From: an uncultured Clostridia bacterium | GTDB lineage: Bacteria > Bacillota > Clostridia > TANB77 > CAG-508 | DNA length: 43,825 bases | Assembly: GCA_947623725.1 (NCBI GenBank) | Contig: CANQHI010000008.1 | Span: 1-43,825 of the forward strand | Reading direction: 5' to 3' | In this document: piece after piece, positions 9,391 to 19,103 of the stretch | Numbering within the stretch: position 1 is the first letter of the stretch | Layout: every line of letters starts with the position of its first letter | Program-made: the position numbers and the translations under genes | Notes under the pieces: model-generated | What the model was told of the DNA's origin: nothing | The model's input: the letters and a program-made list of their open reading frames with translations, nothing else | Databases searched by the model: none

Positions 9391-11182
9391 TTAATTAATG
9401 CTTGCTATTTCAATAATTATTTTATTTAATTCTTCTTCTAATTTTGTAATCTGTTCTGAATCTAGATTACCTCTATTATCTAATAAACTAATTATTTCAT
9501 TTCTTCTAATTATTTTCTTTTCTTTACGATATACTTTTTCAATATCTTCAATCGCTTTTTTTATATTATTAATTTCAAAATCTTCTGCCATAATTCCACT
9601 TATGTAATTTACTGTTTCTTCATCTTGAAACCAATCAATGACATTTTCGATATCTGCATTTTCATTTATTTTTTCAAAAATTGTATTTAGTACTTTTTTA
9701 TTCATATCTACTTTTATGCAATCTAGACTAACTACATTTTTGATTCTCTCATAAGTTTCATTAAAATTATTAATAAGTAAATAAATTAACATTTTTTCAC
9801 GTCTTTGAGTTGCATTATCCACTTTTTGTTCAACCTTTGTGTTTATCTTAACGGTTGTTCTTTCTAAAACTTTTTCATTTACTTTTGATTTATAAAGCTT
9901 TTTATTTATTTCTGCTTCTATAGAATTTTTAGAAATATCATAAGTTTTAGAAATTTTATCTATGTATATTTCTCTTTCCATCGTATTATCTACTTCTGAA
10001 AGAATTTTAGCAATTTCATTAAGAAATTTTATTTTGTCACTTGTATTTTCTATATTTAAGTTTTTTCTAAGATTTTTTACCTTATATTCAACTATAGATA
10101 TTGCATTGTCCATATATTTTATAAATTTTTCAGGTCCATATTTTATAACAAATTCATCTGGATCTTTTGCTCCATCTATTTGCAATACTCTCATGTCTAT
10201 ACCCATATTTTTAAGTATATCCATTCCTCTCATAATTGCAGTTTGGCCTGCCCCATCTGCATCATACCCGAAGTATAACTTGCTCACTATTTTTTCTTAA
10301 GAGCCTACCTTGTGTATCTGTTAATGCTGTTCCTAGAGAAGCAACTACATTTTTGATTCCTCTCTGATATAATGAAATTGCATCCATATATCCTTCAACA
10401 ATCAATATTCGTTTAAGCATTCCTGGTTCTGATCTTTTAGCAACATTTAATGCAAATAAATTACGGCCTTTACTGTAAACAATATTTTCTGGTGAGTTTA
10501 TGTACTTTGGTTTACTATCATCTAATACTCTTCCACCAAATGCAATTACTCTATTTCTAATATCTTGTATTGGAAACATTATCCTTCGTTTGAATTTATC
10601 ATAATATCTTCCACTTTCTGTTTTTCCAATCAAGCTTGATGCAAGCATTTCTTCTGGACCAAATCCTTTGGATTTTAAATATGAAAATAACTCATTTCCT
10701 TCTCCTGCATATCCAATTAAAAATGCCTTTAATGTATTATTGTCTAATTTTCTTTTTTTTATGTATTCTTGGGCTATTTTAGATGTTGGCTTATATAAAT
10801 TAAGATGGTAAAATTCAGCAGAAGCTTTGTTTACTTCATATACTTTTGCTTTTAAATTTGCGATTTTTTCATCTTCTGCATTTGATGAATTAGGTAATTC
10901 CATTCCAACCCTTTCTGCAAGCATCTGCACACTTTCAATAAATCCAATATTTTCTATCTTACTAATGAAATGAAATACATTACCTCCTACTCCACAGCCA
11001 AAGCAATGAAATATCTGCTTGTCCGGAGAAACAGAAAAAGAAGGAGACTTCTCATTATGAAAAGGACATATTCCAAAATAATTACGTCCTTTTCTTTTTA
11101 ATGTTACATATTGTGATACAACATCTACTATGTCATTGCGCATTCTTATTTCGTCTAATAATTCATCACTATATCGTACCAT
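9391..11182 (-). CDS. dnaG: DNA primase, interrupted by a +1 frameshift at CGG (10268-10270); two ORFs 10262-11182 and 9391-10287 form one 596-aa protein
   Basis: Zn finger CPFHNEKSPSFSVSPDKQIFHCFGCGVGG; TOPRIM EGYMDAI and YDADGAGQ; removing one C gives SEQVIL(G)YDADGAG. Confidence 0.95.
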
Positions 11183-11301
11183 AATTTTACCTTTCTTTTC
11201 TCATATTTATATTATTCGACATAATTATTTTAAATCCTTCTTAATTTTAAAATTATGTAAATAATTTGATTTACATAATTTTGTCAACTATTCATCATAA
11301 A

Positions 11302-11327
11302 AACAGGATATTTTTGTATCCTGTTTT
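11302..11327. terminator. Bidirectional terminator downstream of carD-like gene
   Basis: AACAGGATA-N-TATCCTGTT with T tract. Confidence 0.8.
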
Positions 11328-11357
11328 ACTTTTGTTTGACTTTTTGTTATTTAAAAT

Positions 11358-11933
11358 TTAAGCATTTGTTGTTCCATCAAATGGAATAAACTTGCTAACT
11401 GCACTTTGTTGCAAATCAATTTTTGCTTCTGTTGGAACTCTAAATTCTTTATATGACATATCTATCTTATTATCAATTAATTTTTCTATTTCATCTTTCG
11501 ATGTATGCTCAGCTAAAACTAATTCACTAACTAATATTAATTTAGCATTGCTTAGCATTTTTTTCTCACCAGTAGATAATGTTCCTTTTTCTTTTTGCTT
11601 AAAGCTCAAATTTCTAACGACATCAGCTATTTTATAAATATCTCCTGTCTTCATTTTTTCTAAATTATCTCTATATCTTTTATTCCAGTTATCAGACATT
11701 TCTGTTTCATTTTGCTCTAATAACTTTAGTACTTCTCCTGCACTCTTGCTATCAATAACGCTTCTAACTCCCATAGCCTCAGCTTTAGCAGTTGGAACCA
11801 TTACCATAACTTCTCCTGGCATTTTTATAACATAATACTGTTGTTTCTCTCCTAATACTTCTTTTTCTTCTATGGCATTAATTGTCCCTGCACCATGCAT
11901 TGGATAAACTATATTGTCTCCTACGTTAAACAT
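11358..11933 (-). CDS. CarD/CdnL-family transcriptional regulator
   Basis: MFNVGDNIVYPMHGAGTINAIEEKEVLGEKQQYYVIKMP. Confidence 0.92.
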   Translation of the reverse strand: MFNVGDNIVYPMHGAGTINAIEEKEVLGEKQQYYVIKMPGEVMVMVPTAKAEAMGVRSVIDSKSAGEVLKLLEQNETEMSDNWNKRYRDNLEKMKTGDIYKIADVVRNLSFKQKEKGTLSTGEKKMLSNAKLILVSELVLAEHTSKDEIEKLIDNKIDMSYKEFRVPTEAKIDLQQSAVSKFIPFDGTTNA

Positions 11934-12120
11934 TTATGTACTCTCCTTTCCAACTTTTGGTCTATTAAGAGATCTAATTCTCCTTTTTTACCACAGCTTA
12001 ATTATAACACAAATTTTAAAATAAGTAAAGTTTTTTTTCATTTTTTATAGTATTTCCACTATTTTAGAGAATTGCATTTACTTTTCATTTGACATTACTT
12101 TCACTATAAACAAGGCTTTT

Positions 12121-12582
12121 TTATCTACTTGTTGATCCAAATCCACCTTTTCTTTCTCCCTCTGCTTTATCATCATCTGCAGTAAAATATTTCATAAAAA
12201 TAGCTTGTCCTATTGCATCACCTTTTTTTATTTCAACAGGCTCATCTTTAACATTATAAAATGCATACATAATAAGCCCATCATTTTCTATATTTCCATA
12301 ATAATCACGGTCAATTATTCCTACACTATTTGCTAAAACTAAGCCTTTTTTTCCAGGATTAGAACTTCTGTTACAAAGCATTAAAAATTCATCTTCCTTG
12401 CAGTAAACTTTAATTCCTGTTTTTACTAATGTTGGCTTTTGACCAGGCTTAAATGGTGGTATTGTGCAATCTTCTGCTGCTTCTACATCATATCCTGCTG
12501 AATATTTTGTTTTTCTAATTGGTAGATTTATATTTTTATCTTCAAATCCCTTTGCTACCTCAAATCCTCTTACTTTTTCCAT
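12121..12582 (-). CDS. dut: dUTP diphosphatase
   Basis: KYSAGYDVEAAED, NRSSNPGKKGLVLANSVGIIDRDYYGN, GGFGSTSR. Confidence 0.92.
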   Translation of the reverse strand: MEKVRGFEVAKGFEDKNINLPIRKTKYSAGYDVEAAEDCTIPPFKPGQKPTLVKTGIKVYCKEDEFLMLCNRSSNPGKKGLVLANSVGIIDRDYYGNIENDGLIMYAFYNVKDEPVEIKKGDAIGQAIFMKYFTADDDKAEGERKGGFGSTSR

Positions 12583-12794
12583 ACTTTTCTCCTTAAATAA
12601 AATTTATTTTAGGTTTTTAAAAGATCCTATGAACTTTATTTTCAAAAATTAAATACGTATTTCCTATATGAATTAAAAATACTTGTTAAAACTATATCAT
12701 AAAATTTTTATATTTGCAAAGAAATTTATAACCATTATGTTAATAATCGCATACTATATTATATAATAAAAAACATATTTTTAGAGGTGCTAAG

Positions 12795-13016
12795 ATGTTT
12801 ACTTTAGATAAGTTACCACTTAATCATACTAGCAATATAGTTGATGTAAAATGTACTGGAATATTAGAAAGAAGACTACTTGATTTAGGTCTAGTAAACG
12901 GTACTCCCATAACCGCTCTTTTTCGTTCTCCCTTAGGTGATCCTACTGCTTATGAATTTAGAGGAAGTATTATTGCTATTAGGAAAGATGAAGCTAAGAA
13001 AATATTTGTTAATTAA
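12795..13016 (+). CDS. FeoA-domain protein (stand-alone)
   Basis: FeoA-like SH3 core: LERRLLDLGLVNGTPITALFRSPLGDPTAYEFRGSIIAIRKDEAKKI. Confidence 0.85.
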   Translation: MFTLDKLPLNHTSNIVDVKCTGILERRLLDLGLVNGTPITALFRSPLGDPTAYEFRGSIIAIRKDEAKKIFVN

Positions 13017-13030
13017 TTTATGAAAATAAT

Positions 13031-13083
13031 AAAGTGCATACTCAAAATGTTATATTTTCTAACAATTTGAGATGCACTTTTAT
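13031..13083. terminator. Long bidirectional terminator hairpin between feoA-like and nucleosidase genes
   Basis: AAAGTGCAT.ACTCAAA...TTTGAG.ATGCACTTT. Confidence 0.75.
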
Positions 13084-13086
13084 TAA

Positions 13087-13677
13087 TCATCTTTCTTCTA
13101 ATTCTTTTATATATTTAATACAACTTGTCAATTCCATAACTTCTTTTTGATCTATGTTTTCGTAATAATTTTTTATACTTAAATTATCACTTACTTTTTT
13201 TAGTGATGCTAACTGTATATCATATAAATCACAAAGTATTGCTAATGAATGTAATTCCATATCAAAGATAACATTTTCATTAATATCTGTTTTTGTTACA
13301 AAACATTCTGCTGTGTAGCAAGGAAGGATTTTTAAATCATTTACTGTAAGTAAATTTTGATTTCCTACATCCATACTATATTTTTCTTCATCTGGTATTT
13401 CCCATTCTAAATTATATACTTTAGATATAGACACCCATCTTCCAATATCTTCTTTACTTGACCCTGCATAGCCTATATTTATAATTAAATCAGGTTTTTT
13501 ATTATTTTCTAAATATTTTGTAACTTCAATAGCTGTTTTTTGTTTTCCTATTCCTGTTATAATCAAAGATATATTATTTGAATAATATAAATTTTCTTTA
13601 ATTTTATTTAACCCTAGTTTTTCAGCTATTTGCTCTCCCTCTTTTTTCATAGCACAATGTAACAATATATTTTTCAT
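13087..13677 (-). CDS. Purine/nucleoside phosphorylase superfamily protein (MTA/SAH nucleosidase-like)
   Basis: LIITGIGKQKTAIEVTKYL, LIINIGYAGS, ECFVTKTD, FDMELHSLAILC. Confidence 0.75.
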   Translation of the reverse strand: MKNILLHCAMKKEGEQIAEKLGLNKIKENLYYSNNISLIITGIGKQKTAIEVTKYLENNKKPDLIINIGYAGSSKEDIGRWVSISKVYNLEWEIPDEEKYSMDVGNQNLLTVNDLKILPCYTAECFVTKTDINENVIFDMELHSLAILCDLYDIQLASLKKVSDNLSIKNYYENIDQKEVMELTSCIKYIKELEER

Positions 13678-14258
13678 TTTTGATTTTCCTTCATACTTGT
13701 ATTCTTTTTTAAATCCTCTTTTTTAGGAAGATAACCTTTTTTATAAAAATGCTCAATATAGCTTATCATAGCAAATAATGTAAAGAATATTGCTAATGCA
13801 TACAAGTATGTATCAAAATTTGAATTTATATTATATATATGAATTACAAATGAGCTAACTACTGCTAAATACAATATAACCGTAGATAATTTTCCATACC
13901 ATTTGCTTGAAACTACTAATTTTTTACCATAAAGGAATGATGCTCCTGATATAAGAACAATTTCCTTTACAATTACTACAAGTACAATCCAAAATGGAAT
14001 TATTCTTTTTATGTATAATGTAGTTAAAGTTGAAATCTGCGTAAGTTTATCAGCTAATGGATCCATCAATTTTCCAAAATCAGTTATTGCATTAAACTTT
14101 CTAGCAATATATCCATCTAGCACATCTGATAAAGATGACAATGTAAAAAATATAAGTGCGGAAATATAATTATCAAGTGCTAATGAAATTACAATAAATG
14201 GTATTAATATGAATCTTATGATTGTTAGTATATTAGGAACATGTTTTATATACTTCAT
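13674..14258 (-). CDS. pgsA: CDP-diacylglycerol--glycerol-3-phosphate 3-phosphatidyltransferase
   Basis: CDP-alcohol phosphatidyltransferase motif SDVLDGYIARKFNAITDFGKLMDPLADK. Confidence 0.92.
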   Translation of the reverse strand: MKYIKHVPNILTIIRFILIPFIVISLALDNYISALIFFTLSSLSDVLDGYIARKFNAITDFGKLMDPLADKLTQISTLTTLYIKRIIPFWIVLVVIVKEIVLISGASFLYGKKLVVSSKWYGKLSTVILYLAVVSSFVIHIYNINSNFDTYLYALAIFFTLFAMISYIEHFYKKGYLPKKEDLKKNTSMKENQK

Positions 14259-14286
14259 ATATTACTTCCTCCATAACTAGTTAGCT

Positions 14287-16620
14287 TTATTTTACTGAAA
14301 ATGTTAATTTATCACTTTTTTCATCTATATATACTTTTTGACCATTTTTTAGTTTTTGTCTTAAGATCATTTCTGAAAGTTCATCTTCGATAAATCTTTG
14401 TACTGCCCTTCTTAAAGGACGTGCACCATATTTTAAATCTGTTCCTTTTTTCAAAAGAAATTGTTTTGCTTCATCTGATACGTACATCTTAATATTTCTA
14501 TCATTTAATACATTTTGAGTATCTTTTAACATTAAATTAACTATTTTAACTAGTTCTTCATTATTCAAAGAATCAAATACTATAATTTCATCAATTCTAT
14601 TTAAAAACTCTGGTCTAAAATTTTCTTTTAAACTTGCTTCTATCTTACTTCTTCTAAATTCAGAAGTTGAACCAAAACCAATTGAATTTAAGTTTTGGTC
14701 AGAACCTACATTTGATGTCATAATGATTATAGTATTTTCAAAGCTAACTGTATTTCCTTGGGCATCTGTTAATCTTCCATCATCAAGTACTTGTAATAAA
14801 ATATTAAATACATCTGAATGAGCCTTTTCAATTTCATCTAAAAGTATTATAGAATAAGGATTTCTTTTTACTTTTTCTGTAAGCTGTCCACTATCATCAT
14901 ATCCTACATATCCTGGAGGTGCACCTATAAGTTTTGCTGTAGAATTACTTTCCATATATTCAGACATATCAACTCTTATTATAGAATCTTCTTTTCCAAA
15001 AATTTCAACACCTAAAGCTTTAGCAAGTTCTGTTTTACCAACACCTGTAGGACCCACAAATATAAATGAAGGTGGTCTTTTAGTACTTTTTAACCCTGCA
15101 CGATTTCTCCTAATAGCACGACTAACTGCTTCTACTGCTTCATTTTGTCCAATTACTCTTTTATGAAGATTATCTTCTAATGATAAAAGCTTTTTAGTTT
15201 CTTCTTCAGTAATCTTTTGAACAGGAATTTTGGCCCAGTTCTCTATTACTTTAGCTATATCTTCAACAGTTAATTCTTTAGGAACCATTTTTGATTCTAT
15301 ATCATTAATTTGTTGTATTAAATTACACTCTTGCATTTTTAGTTCTGCTGCTTTTTTATAATCATCAGTTGAATCTGCTTGAGCAGCTTCTTCCTTTTGC
15401 TCTTGAACCTCAGCTAATTTATTTTTTAATACTTCTAAATTATATAAATCCTTGTTGTCTAAATTAATTCTTGAGCAAGCTTCGTCAAGTACATCAATTG
15501 CCTTGTCTGGTAAAAATCTATCATGTATATATTTTTCTGATAAAACAACTATTTTTTCAATTACATCATTTGAAATTTGTACTTTATGATAATTTTCATA
15601 ATATCCTTTTATACCTTTAAGTATTTCAATACTATCACTTACTGTTGGCTCTTCAACCATTACAGGTTGGAATCTTCTCTCTAATGCTGTATCTTTTTCT
15701 ATGTATTTTCTATATTCTGTTAGAGTCGTTGTACCAATTAATTGAATTGTACCATTTGCAAGAGATGGTTTTAAAATATTTGCTGCATTCATTGAATGTT
15801 CTGCATCTCCTGCTCCTATTATATTATGAATCTCATCTATTACTAAAATAATATTTCCAGCCATTTTGCATTCTTCAATAATGTTTTTCATTCTAGCTTC
15901 AAACTGACCTCTAAATTGAGTTCCTGCAACAACTGCTGTCATATCTAATAAATATACTTCTTTGTTTAATAATTTTGCTGGAACATCATTATCTTTAATC
16001 TTTAAAGCTAATCCTTGAGCTATAGCTGTTTTTCCAACACCAGGTTCTCCAATTAAACATGGATTATTTTTAGTACGTCTATTTAAAATTTGTATAATTC
16101 TAGAAATTTCCTTATCTCTACCAATAACTACATCTATTTCACCTTTTTTAGCTTTTTCAGTTAAATTAGTTCCAAAAGTATCTAGTGCTTTTCTATTCTT
16201 AGTTGCTTGTCTTTTTTCAGTTTTTACATTTTTTCTACTAGAAGATGCTGATGACTGAGTACCATTAGTTTCGTTTTTTCCACCAAACATTCCTGAAAAA
16301 ATTGAACCCAATGGAATTGCAAAACCACTTGGTCCTTCTTCTCCATCTTCATCGTAGTTTTCTTCTAAATCATCTTCGTTAATTGCATGTATTGAAAGAT
16401 TTGATGATAAATCTTTAAACATTTCATTTAATTGAGATGTCATATTATTTATATCTTCATTAGATAGATTGCTTGCATTATTAGAGATTGTGTTAAGTGG
16501 ATTAATTCCTAACTTTTTTGCACAATCATAACAATATCCAACCGTATCCATTTCACCCTTACTATTAGGCTTATGCATGAATATTACTGCCGTATTTTTT
16601 TTACAATTTGAACATAACAT
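14287..16620 (-). CDS. clpE: ClpE-like ATP-dependent Clp ATPase with N-terminal CxxC zinc finger
   Basis: MLCSNCKKN...YCYDC; two AAA+ modules (GEPGVGKT, GPTGVGKTELAKAL). Confidence 0.88.
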   Translation of the reverse strand: MLCSNCKKNTAVIFMHKPNSKGEMDTVGYCYDCAKKLGINPLNTISNNASNLSNEDINNMTSQLNEMFKDLSSNLSIHAINEDDLEENYDEDGEEGPSGFAIPLGSIFSGMFGGKNETNGTQSSASSSRKNVKTEKRQATKNRKALDTFGTNLTEKAKKGEIDVVIGRDKEISRIIQILNRRTKNNPCLIGEPGVGKTAIAQGLALKIKDNDVPAKLLNKEVYLLDMTAVVAGTQFRGQFEARMKNIIEECKMAGNIILVIDEIHNIIGAGDAEHSMNAANILKPSLANGTIQLIGTTTLTEYRKYIEKDTALERRFQPVMVEEPTVSDSIEILKGIKGYYENYHKVQISNDVIEKIVVLSEKYIHDRFLPDKAIDVLDEACSRINLDNKDLYNLEVLKNKLAEVQEQKEEAAQADSTDDYKKAAELKMQECNLIQQINDIESKMVPKELTVEDIAKVIENWAKIPVQKITEEETKKLLSLEDNLHKRVIGQNEAVEAVSRAIRRNRAGLKSTKRPPSFIFVGPTGVGKTELAKALGVEIFGKEDSIIRVDMSEYMESNSTAKLIGAPPGYVGYDDSGQLTEKVKRNPYSIILLDEIEKAHSDVFNILLQVLDDGRLTDAQGNTVSFENTIIIMTSNVGSDQNLNSIGFGSTSEFRRSKIEASLKENFRPEFLNRIDEIIVFDSLNNEELVKIVNLMLKDTQNVLNDRNIKMYVSDEAKQFLLKKGTDLKYGARPLRRAVQRFIEDELSEMILRQKLKNGQKVYIDEKSDKLTFSVK

Positions 16621-16704
16621 ATTTTTGTCTCCAATCTTAAAAGATATTTTACCTTAAATTTATAATTTAGTCAATAAATGGACTTTATTTTTATAAGGTA
16701 ATAC

Positions 16705-16733
16705 TTGTCATAAAATGTTTTTAATGCTATAAT
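16705..16733 (+). promoter_or_regulatory. Candidate sigma-A promoter
   Basis: TTGTCA-N17-TATAAT with extended -10 TGC, upstream of the CDS at 16772. Confidence 0.75.
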
Positions 16734-16771
16734 TTTTTTAAATTTAAATTGGAAAGGAATAAGTTTTTGCT

Positions 16772-17611
16772 ATGAATAAAACAATGAGAAATGTTTTATA
16801 CATAATAACTATAATAATATGTGTAATTGCAATATTTGTTGGAGTATATGCACAATTTTTTAAAAAGGTATCTGATAATGATATTGATTATAATATAATT
16901 AGTGGCAATGTATCTAGCAACAATACCACTATTGAAGAAATAAAAAATTCATTTAAAGATTTATTTACTAACGAATTTTTTAACTTTGACTATGATGAAA
17001 CAAATATAGCCAAATTAGATAGTACAAAATCAATTGTATATAATGGATTAGAGTTTAATCAGACAGAAGAAGATCAATATAATATAAAAGCAACACTTCC
17101 AATGATAAACATTGCTGGAGATGTTACTACTAACTATAATAATATAACTCAACAACTATTTGTTAATAAATTAAGTAACATTATGCAAAATACTGATGTT
17201 TATACTATATGTGACATGAGCTACACTGCTTATATAAATAACGACATATTATCGGTTGCAATTATGGCTTCAATAAAAGAAGGCGATAATGCTCAAAGAA
17301 TAATGATTCAAACATATAATTATAACCTTATAACTAATAAAAATGTTTCAATATCTGACATTATAGAATTAAGAGATTTAGACCAAAATACTATTAATAG
17401 GAAAATAAAATCTGTAGTAAATAAAGCTGCAGAAGATGCAAAATCAATGCAAAATACTGGATATAATATTTATGAAAGAGATGTTGATAGTGATAAATAT
17501 GATGTTACTCAAGTTGAGAATTTTATACAAGGTCCTAATGGTGAACTTTATATCATTTATGCTTATGGTAATGAAACTTATACTTCTGAAATGGATATAA
17601 TTGAAATTTAG
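16772..17611 (+). CDS. Membrane-anchored extracytoplasmic protein (possibly DUF4163/DUF3298, RsiV/PdaC-like)
   Basis: N-terminal TM segment; fold-level resemblance only. Confidence 0.6.
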   Translation: MNKTMRNVLYIITIIICVIAIFVGVYAQFFKKVSDNDIDYNIISGNVSSNNTTIEEIKNSFKDLFTNEFFNFDYDETNIAKLDSTKSIVYNGLEFNQTEEDQYNIKATLPMINIAGDVTTNYNNITQQLFVNKLSNIMQNTDVYTICDMSYTAYINNDILSVAIMASIKEGDNAQRIMIQTYNYNLITNKNVSISDIIELRDLDQNTINRKIKSVVNKAAEDAKSMQNTGYNIYERDVDSDKYDVTQVENFIQGPNGELYIIYAYGNETYTSEMDIIEI

Positions 17612-17653
17612 TAATTTATATCTTAAAGCTAATAAATAAAATATAGAATATAT

Positions 17654-17778
17654 AAAATAAAAAATATAATTAATTTTTCGTATCTTGTTGTCGCAGAAAA
17701 GTGTTTTACACTTTTCGCTCCATTCGCGCTTCGCTTGAGCGCTACGCGATACTTCAAATTAATTATATTTTTTATTTT
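17654..17778. repeat. 125-bp element with 23-bp perfect terminal inverted repeats and GC-rich hairpin core (MITE-like or structured)
   Basis: AAAATAAAAAATATAATTAATTT ... AAATTAATTATATTTTTTATTTT; internal AAAAGTGT-TTT-ACACTTTT and GCGCT-N7-AGCGC hairpins. Confidence 0.75.
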
Positions 17779-17825
17779 TGTGAGTCTTATAAAATCAATT
17801 TTTTTATTATGAATTTTGGGCAAGT

Positions 17826-17982
17826 AAAAAAGTAATGCACCTTGTCAGAAAAGTTGCATATTTTAAGCAATATTTTGATATAGAAATGTGAATTTTCGTC
17901 AATTGAAAAAGTAAATGCAATTTGTAAGATAAGTTGCATATTTAAGGCAATATTTAATAAAGAAATGTGAATTTTTTGTAAA
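17826..17982. repeat. Two diverged tandem copies (period about 80 bp) directly upstream of the M23 peptidase promoter
   Basis: Both copies carry AAGTTGCATATTT.A.GCAATATTT...AGAAATGTGAATTTT; offset 79-80 bp. Confidence 0.8.
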
Positions 17983-17997
17983 AAATGAATATATTTC

Positions 17998-18026
17998 TTG
18001 AAATTTTTAATAATATATAGTATAAT
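17998..18026 (+). promoter_or_regulatory. Candidate sigma-A promoter for M23 peptidase gene
   Basis: TTGAAA-N17-TATAAT. Confidence 0.7.
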
Positions 18027-18052
18027 TAAAAGTGCGTCTGTAAAAAAGGAGA

Positions 18053-19030
18053 GTGACATTTATTTTAAACAAAGAAAATTCAGATTATAACCTGAGACTA
18101 AAGATAAACATTTTTAAAATTATTACTATAGCAATTATAATGATTGTAAGTATAATTTTTATAAAATTTAAGCCAGCATATTCAGTTATGTTAGGCGAAG
18201 AAGAAATTGGATTTGTTAATAATAGAGTAGAATTTCAAGATAAAATAGATAATGAAGTATTAAAATCAAGTGATGATAATGTTGCATTCGTAGCACTAGA
18301 TAACGTAAAATATAACTTTGAATTTGTTGATAGAACTTTAATCAAAGAAGATGAAGTTATGGACAAAGTAAAAGAAAGTTCAACTAATATTTATTCAGTA
18401 TATGAAGTTTCTGATGGAAATGAGGAAAGTGCTGTTTACGTTAATAGTTTAGAGGAAGCAACAGATTTAGTTAATACATTAAAAGAAAATTATAAAAATT
18501 TAGAACCAGATTTAAAGATAACAACTTTATACTTAGATAAAACTGTTACAGAAGAATCAATTAATGAAGCTAAATTAAAAATTGCCGATGAATTAGACGC
18601 AATGCTTAAAGATAAAGAAGAAAGAGATAAAAGAACTGTAAATGGAATTTATTTAGCTTGTATTCCATTAACTAACGGAACTATTTCATCAAGATATGGA
18701 AGTGTAGAAAGTATAAGAGATCACGTTCACCGTGGACTTGATATTGCTGCAAGTTATGGTACAGAAATTAAAGCTGCTGCAGATGGTACAGTTAAATTTG
18801 CTGGATTCAATAATGGTGGCTATGGAAATTTAGTAATTATTGAACACGGAAATGGTGTAGAAACTTATTATGGACATTGTAGTTCTATTTTAGTTTCTAG
18901 TGGTACAGCAGTAAAAGCTGGTGACGTTATAGCTAAAGTTGGTTCAACTGGTAATTCAACTGGAAACCACTTACACTTTGAAATTAAAGTAAATGGTTCA
19001 TCAGTAAATCCACAAAAATATATTTATTAA
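18053..19030 (+). CDS. M23-family metallopeptidase (membrane-anchored cell wall hydrolase); start codon uncertain (GTG)
   Basis: SRYGSVESIRDHVHRGLDIAASYGTEIKAAADGTV...HLHFEIKVNGSSVNPQKYI. Confidence 0.92.
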   Translation: MTFILNKENSDYNLRLKINIFKIITIAIIMIVSIIFIKFKPAYSVMLGEEEIGFVNNRVEFQDKIDNEVLKSSDDNVAFVALDNVKYNFEFVDRTLIKEDEVMDKVKESSTNIYSVYEVSDGNEESAVYVNSLEEATDLVNTLKENYKNLEPDLKITTLYLDKTVTEESINEAKLKIADELDAMLKDKEERDKRTVNGIYLACIPLTNGTISSRYGSVESIRDHVHRGLDIAASYGTEIKAAADGTVKFAGFNNGGYGNLVIIEHGNGVETYYGHCSSILVSSGTAVKAGDVIAKVGSTGNSTGNHLHFEIKVNGSSVNPQKYIY

Positions 19031-19061
19031 AAAATTGACACATAAAGGATATTATTATATC

Positions 19062-19102
19062 AAAAAAGCCCTATTTCTAATTAGTTTTAGAAAGGGCTTT
19101 TT
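19062..19102. terminator. Bidirectional terminator between M23 and murD
   Basis: AAAAAGCCCTATTTCTAA...TTAGAAAGGGCTTTTT. Confidence 0.85.
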
Positions 19103-19103
19103 A

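Noticed and set aside
17629-17823. 64-aa ORF across the 125-bp inverted-repeat element
   Set aside because: Reads through a palindromic noncoding element, no RBS or family; chance ORF.
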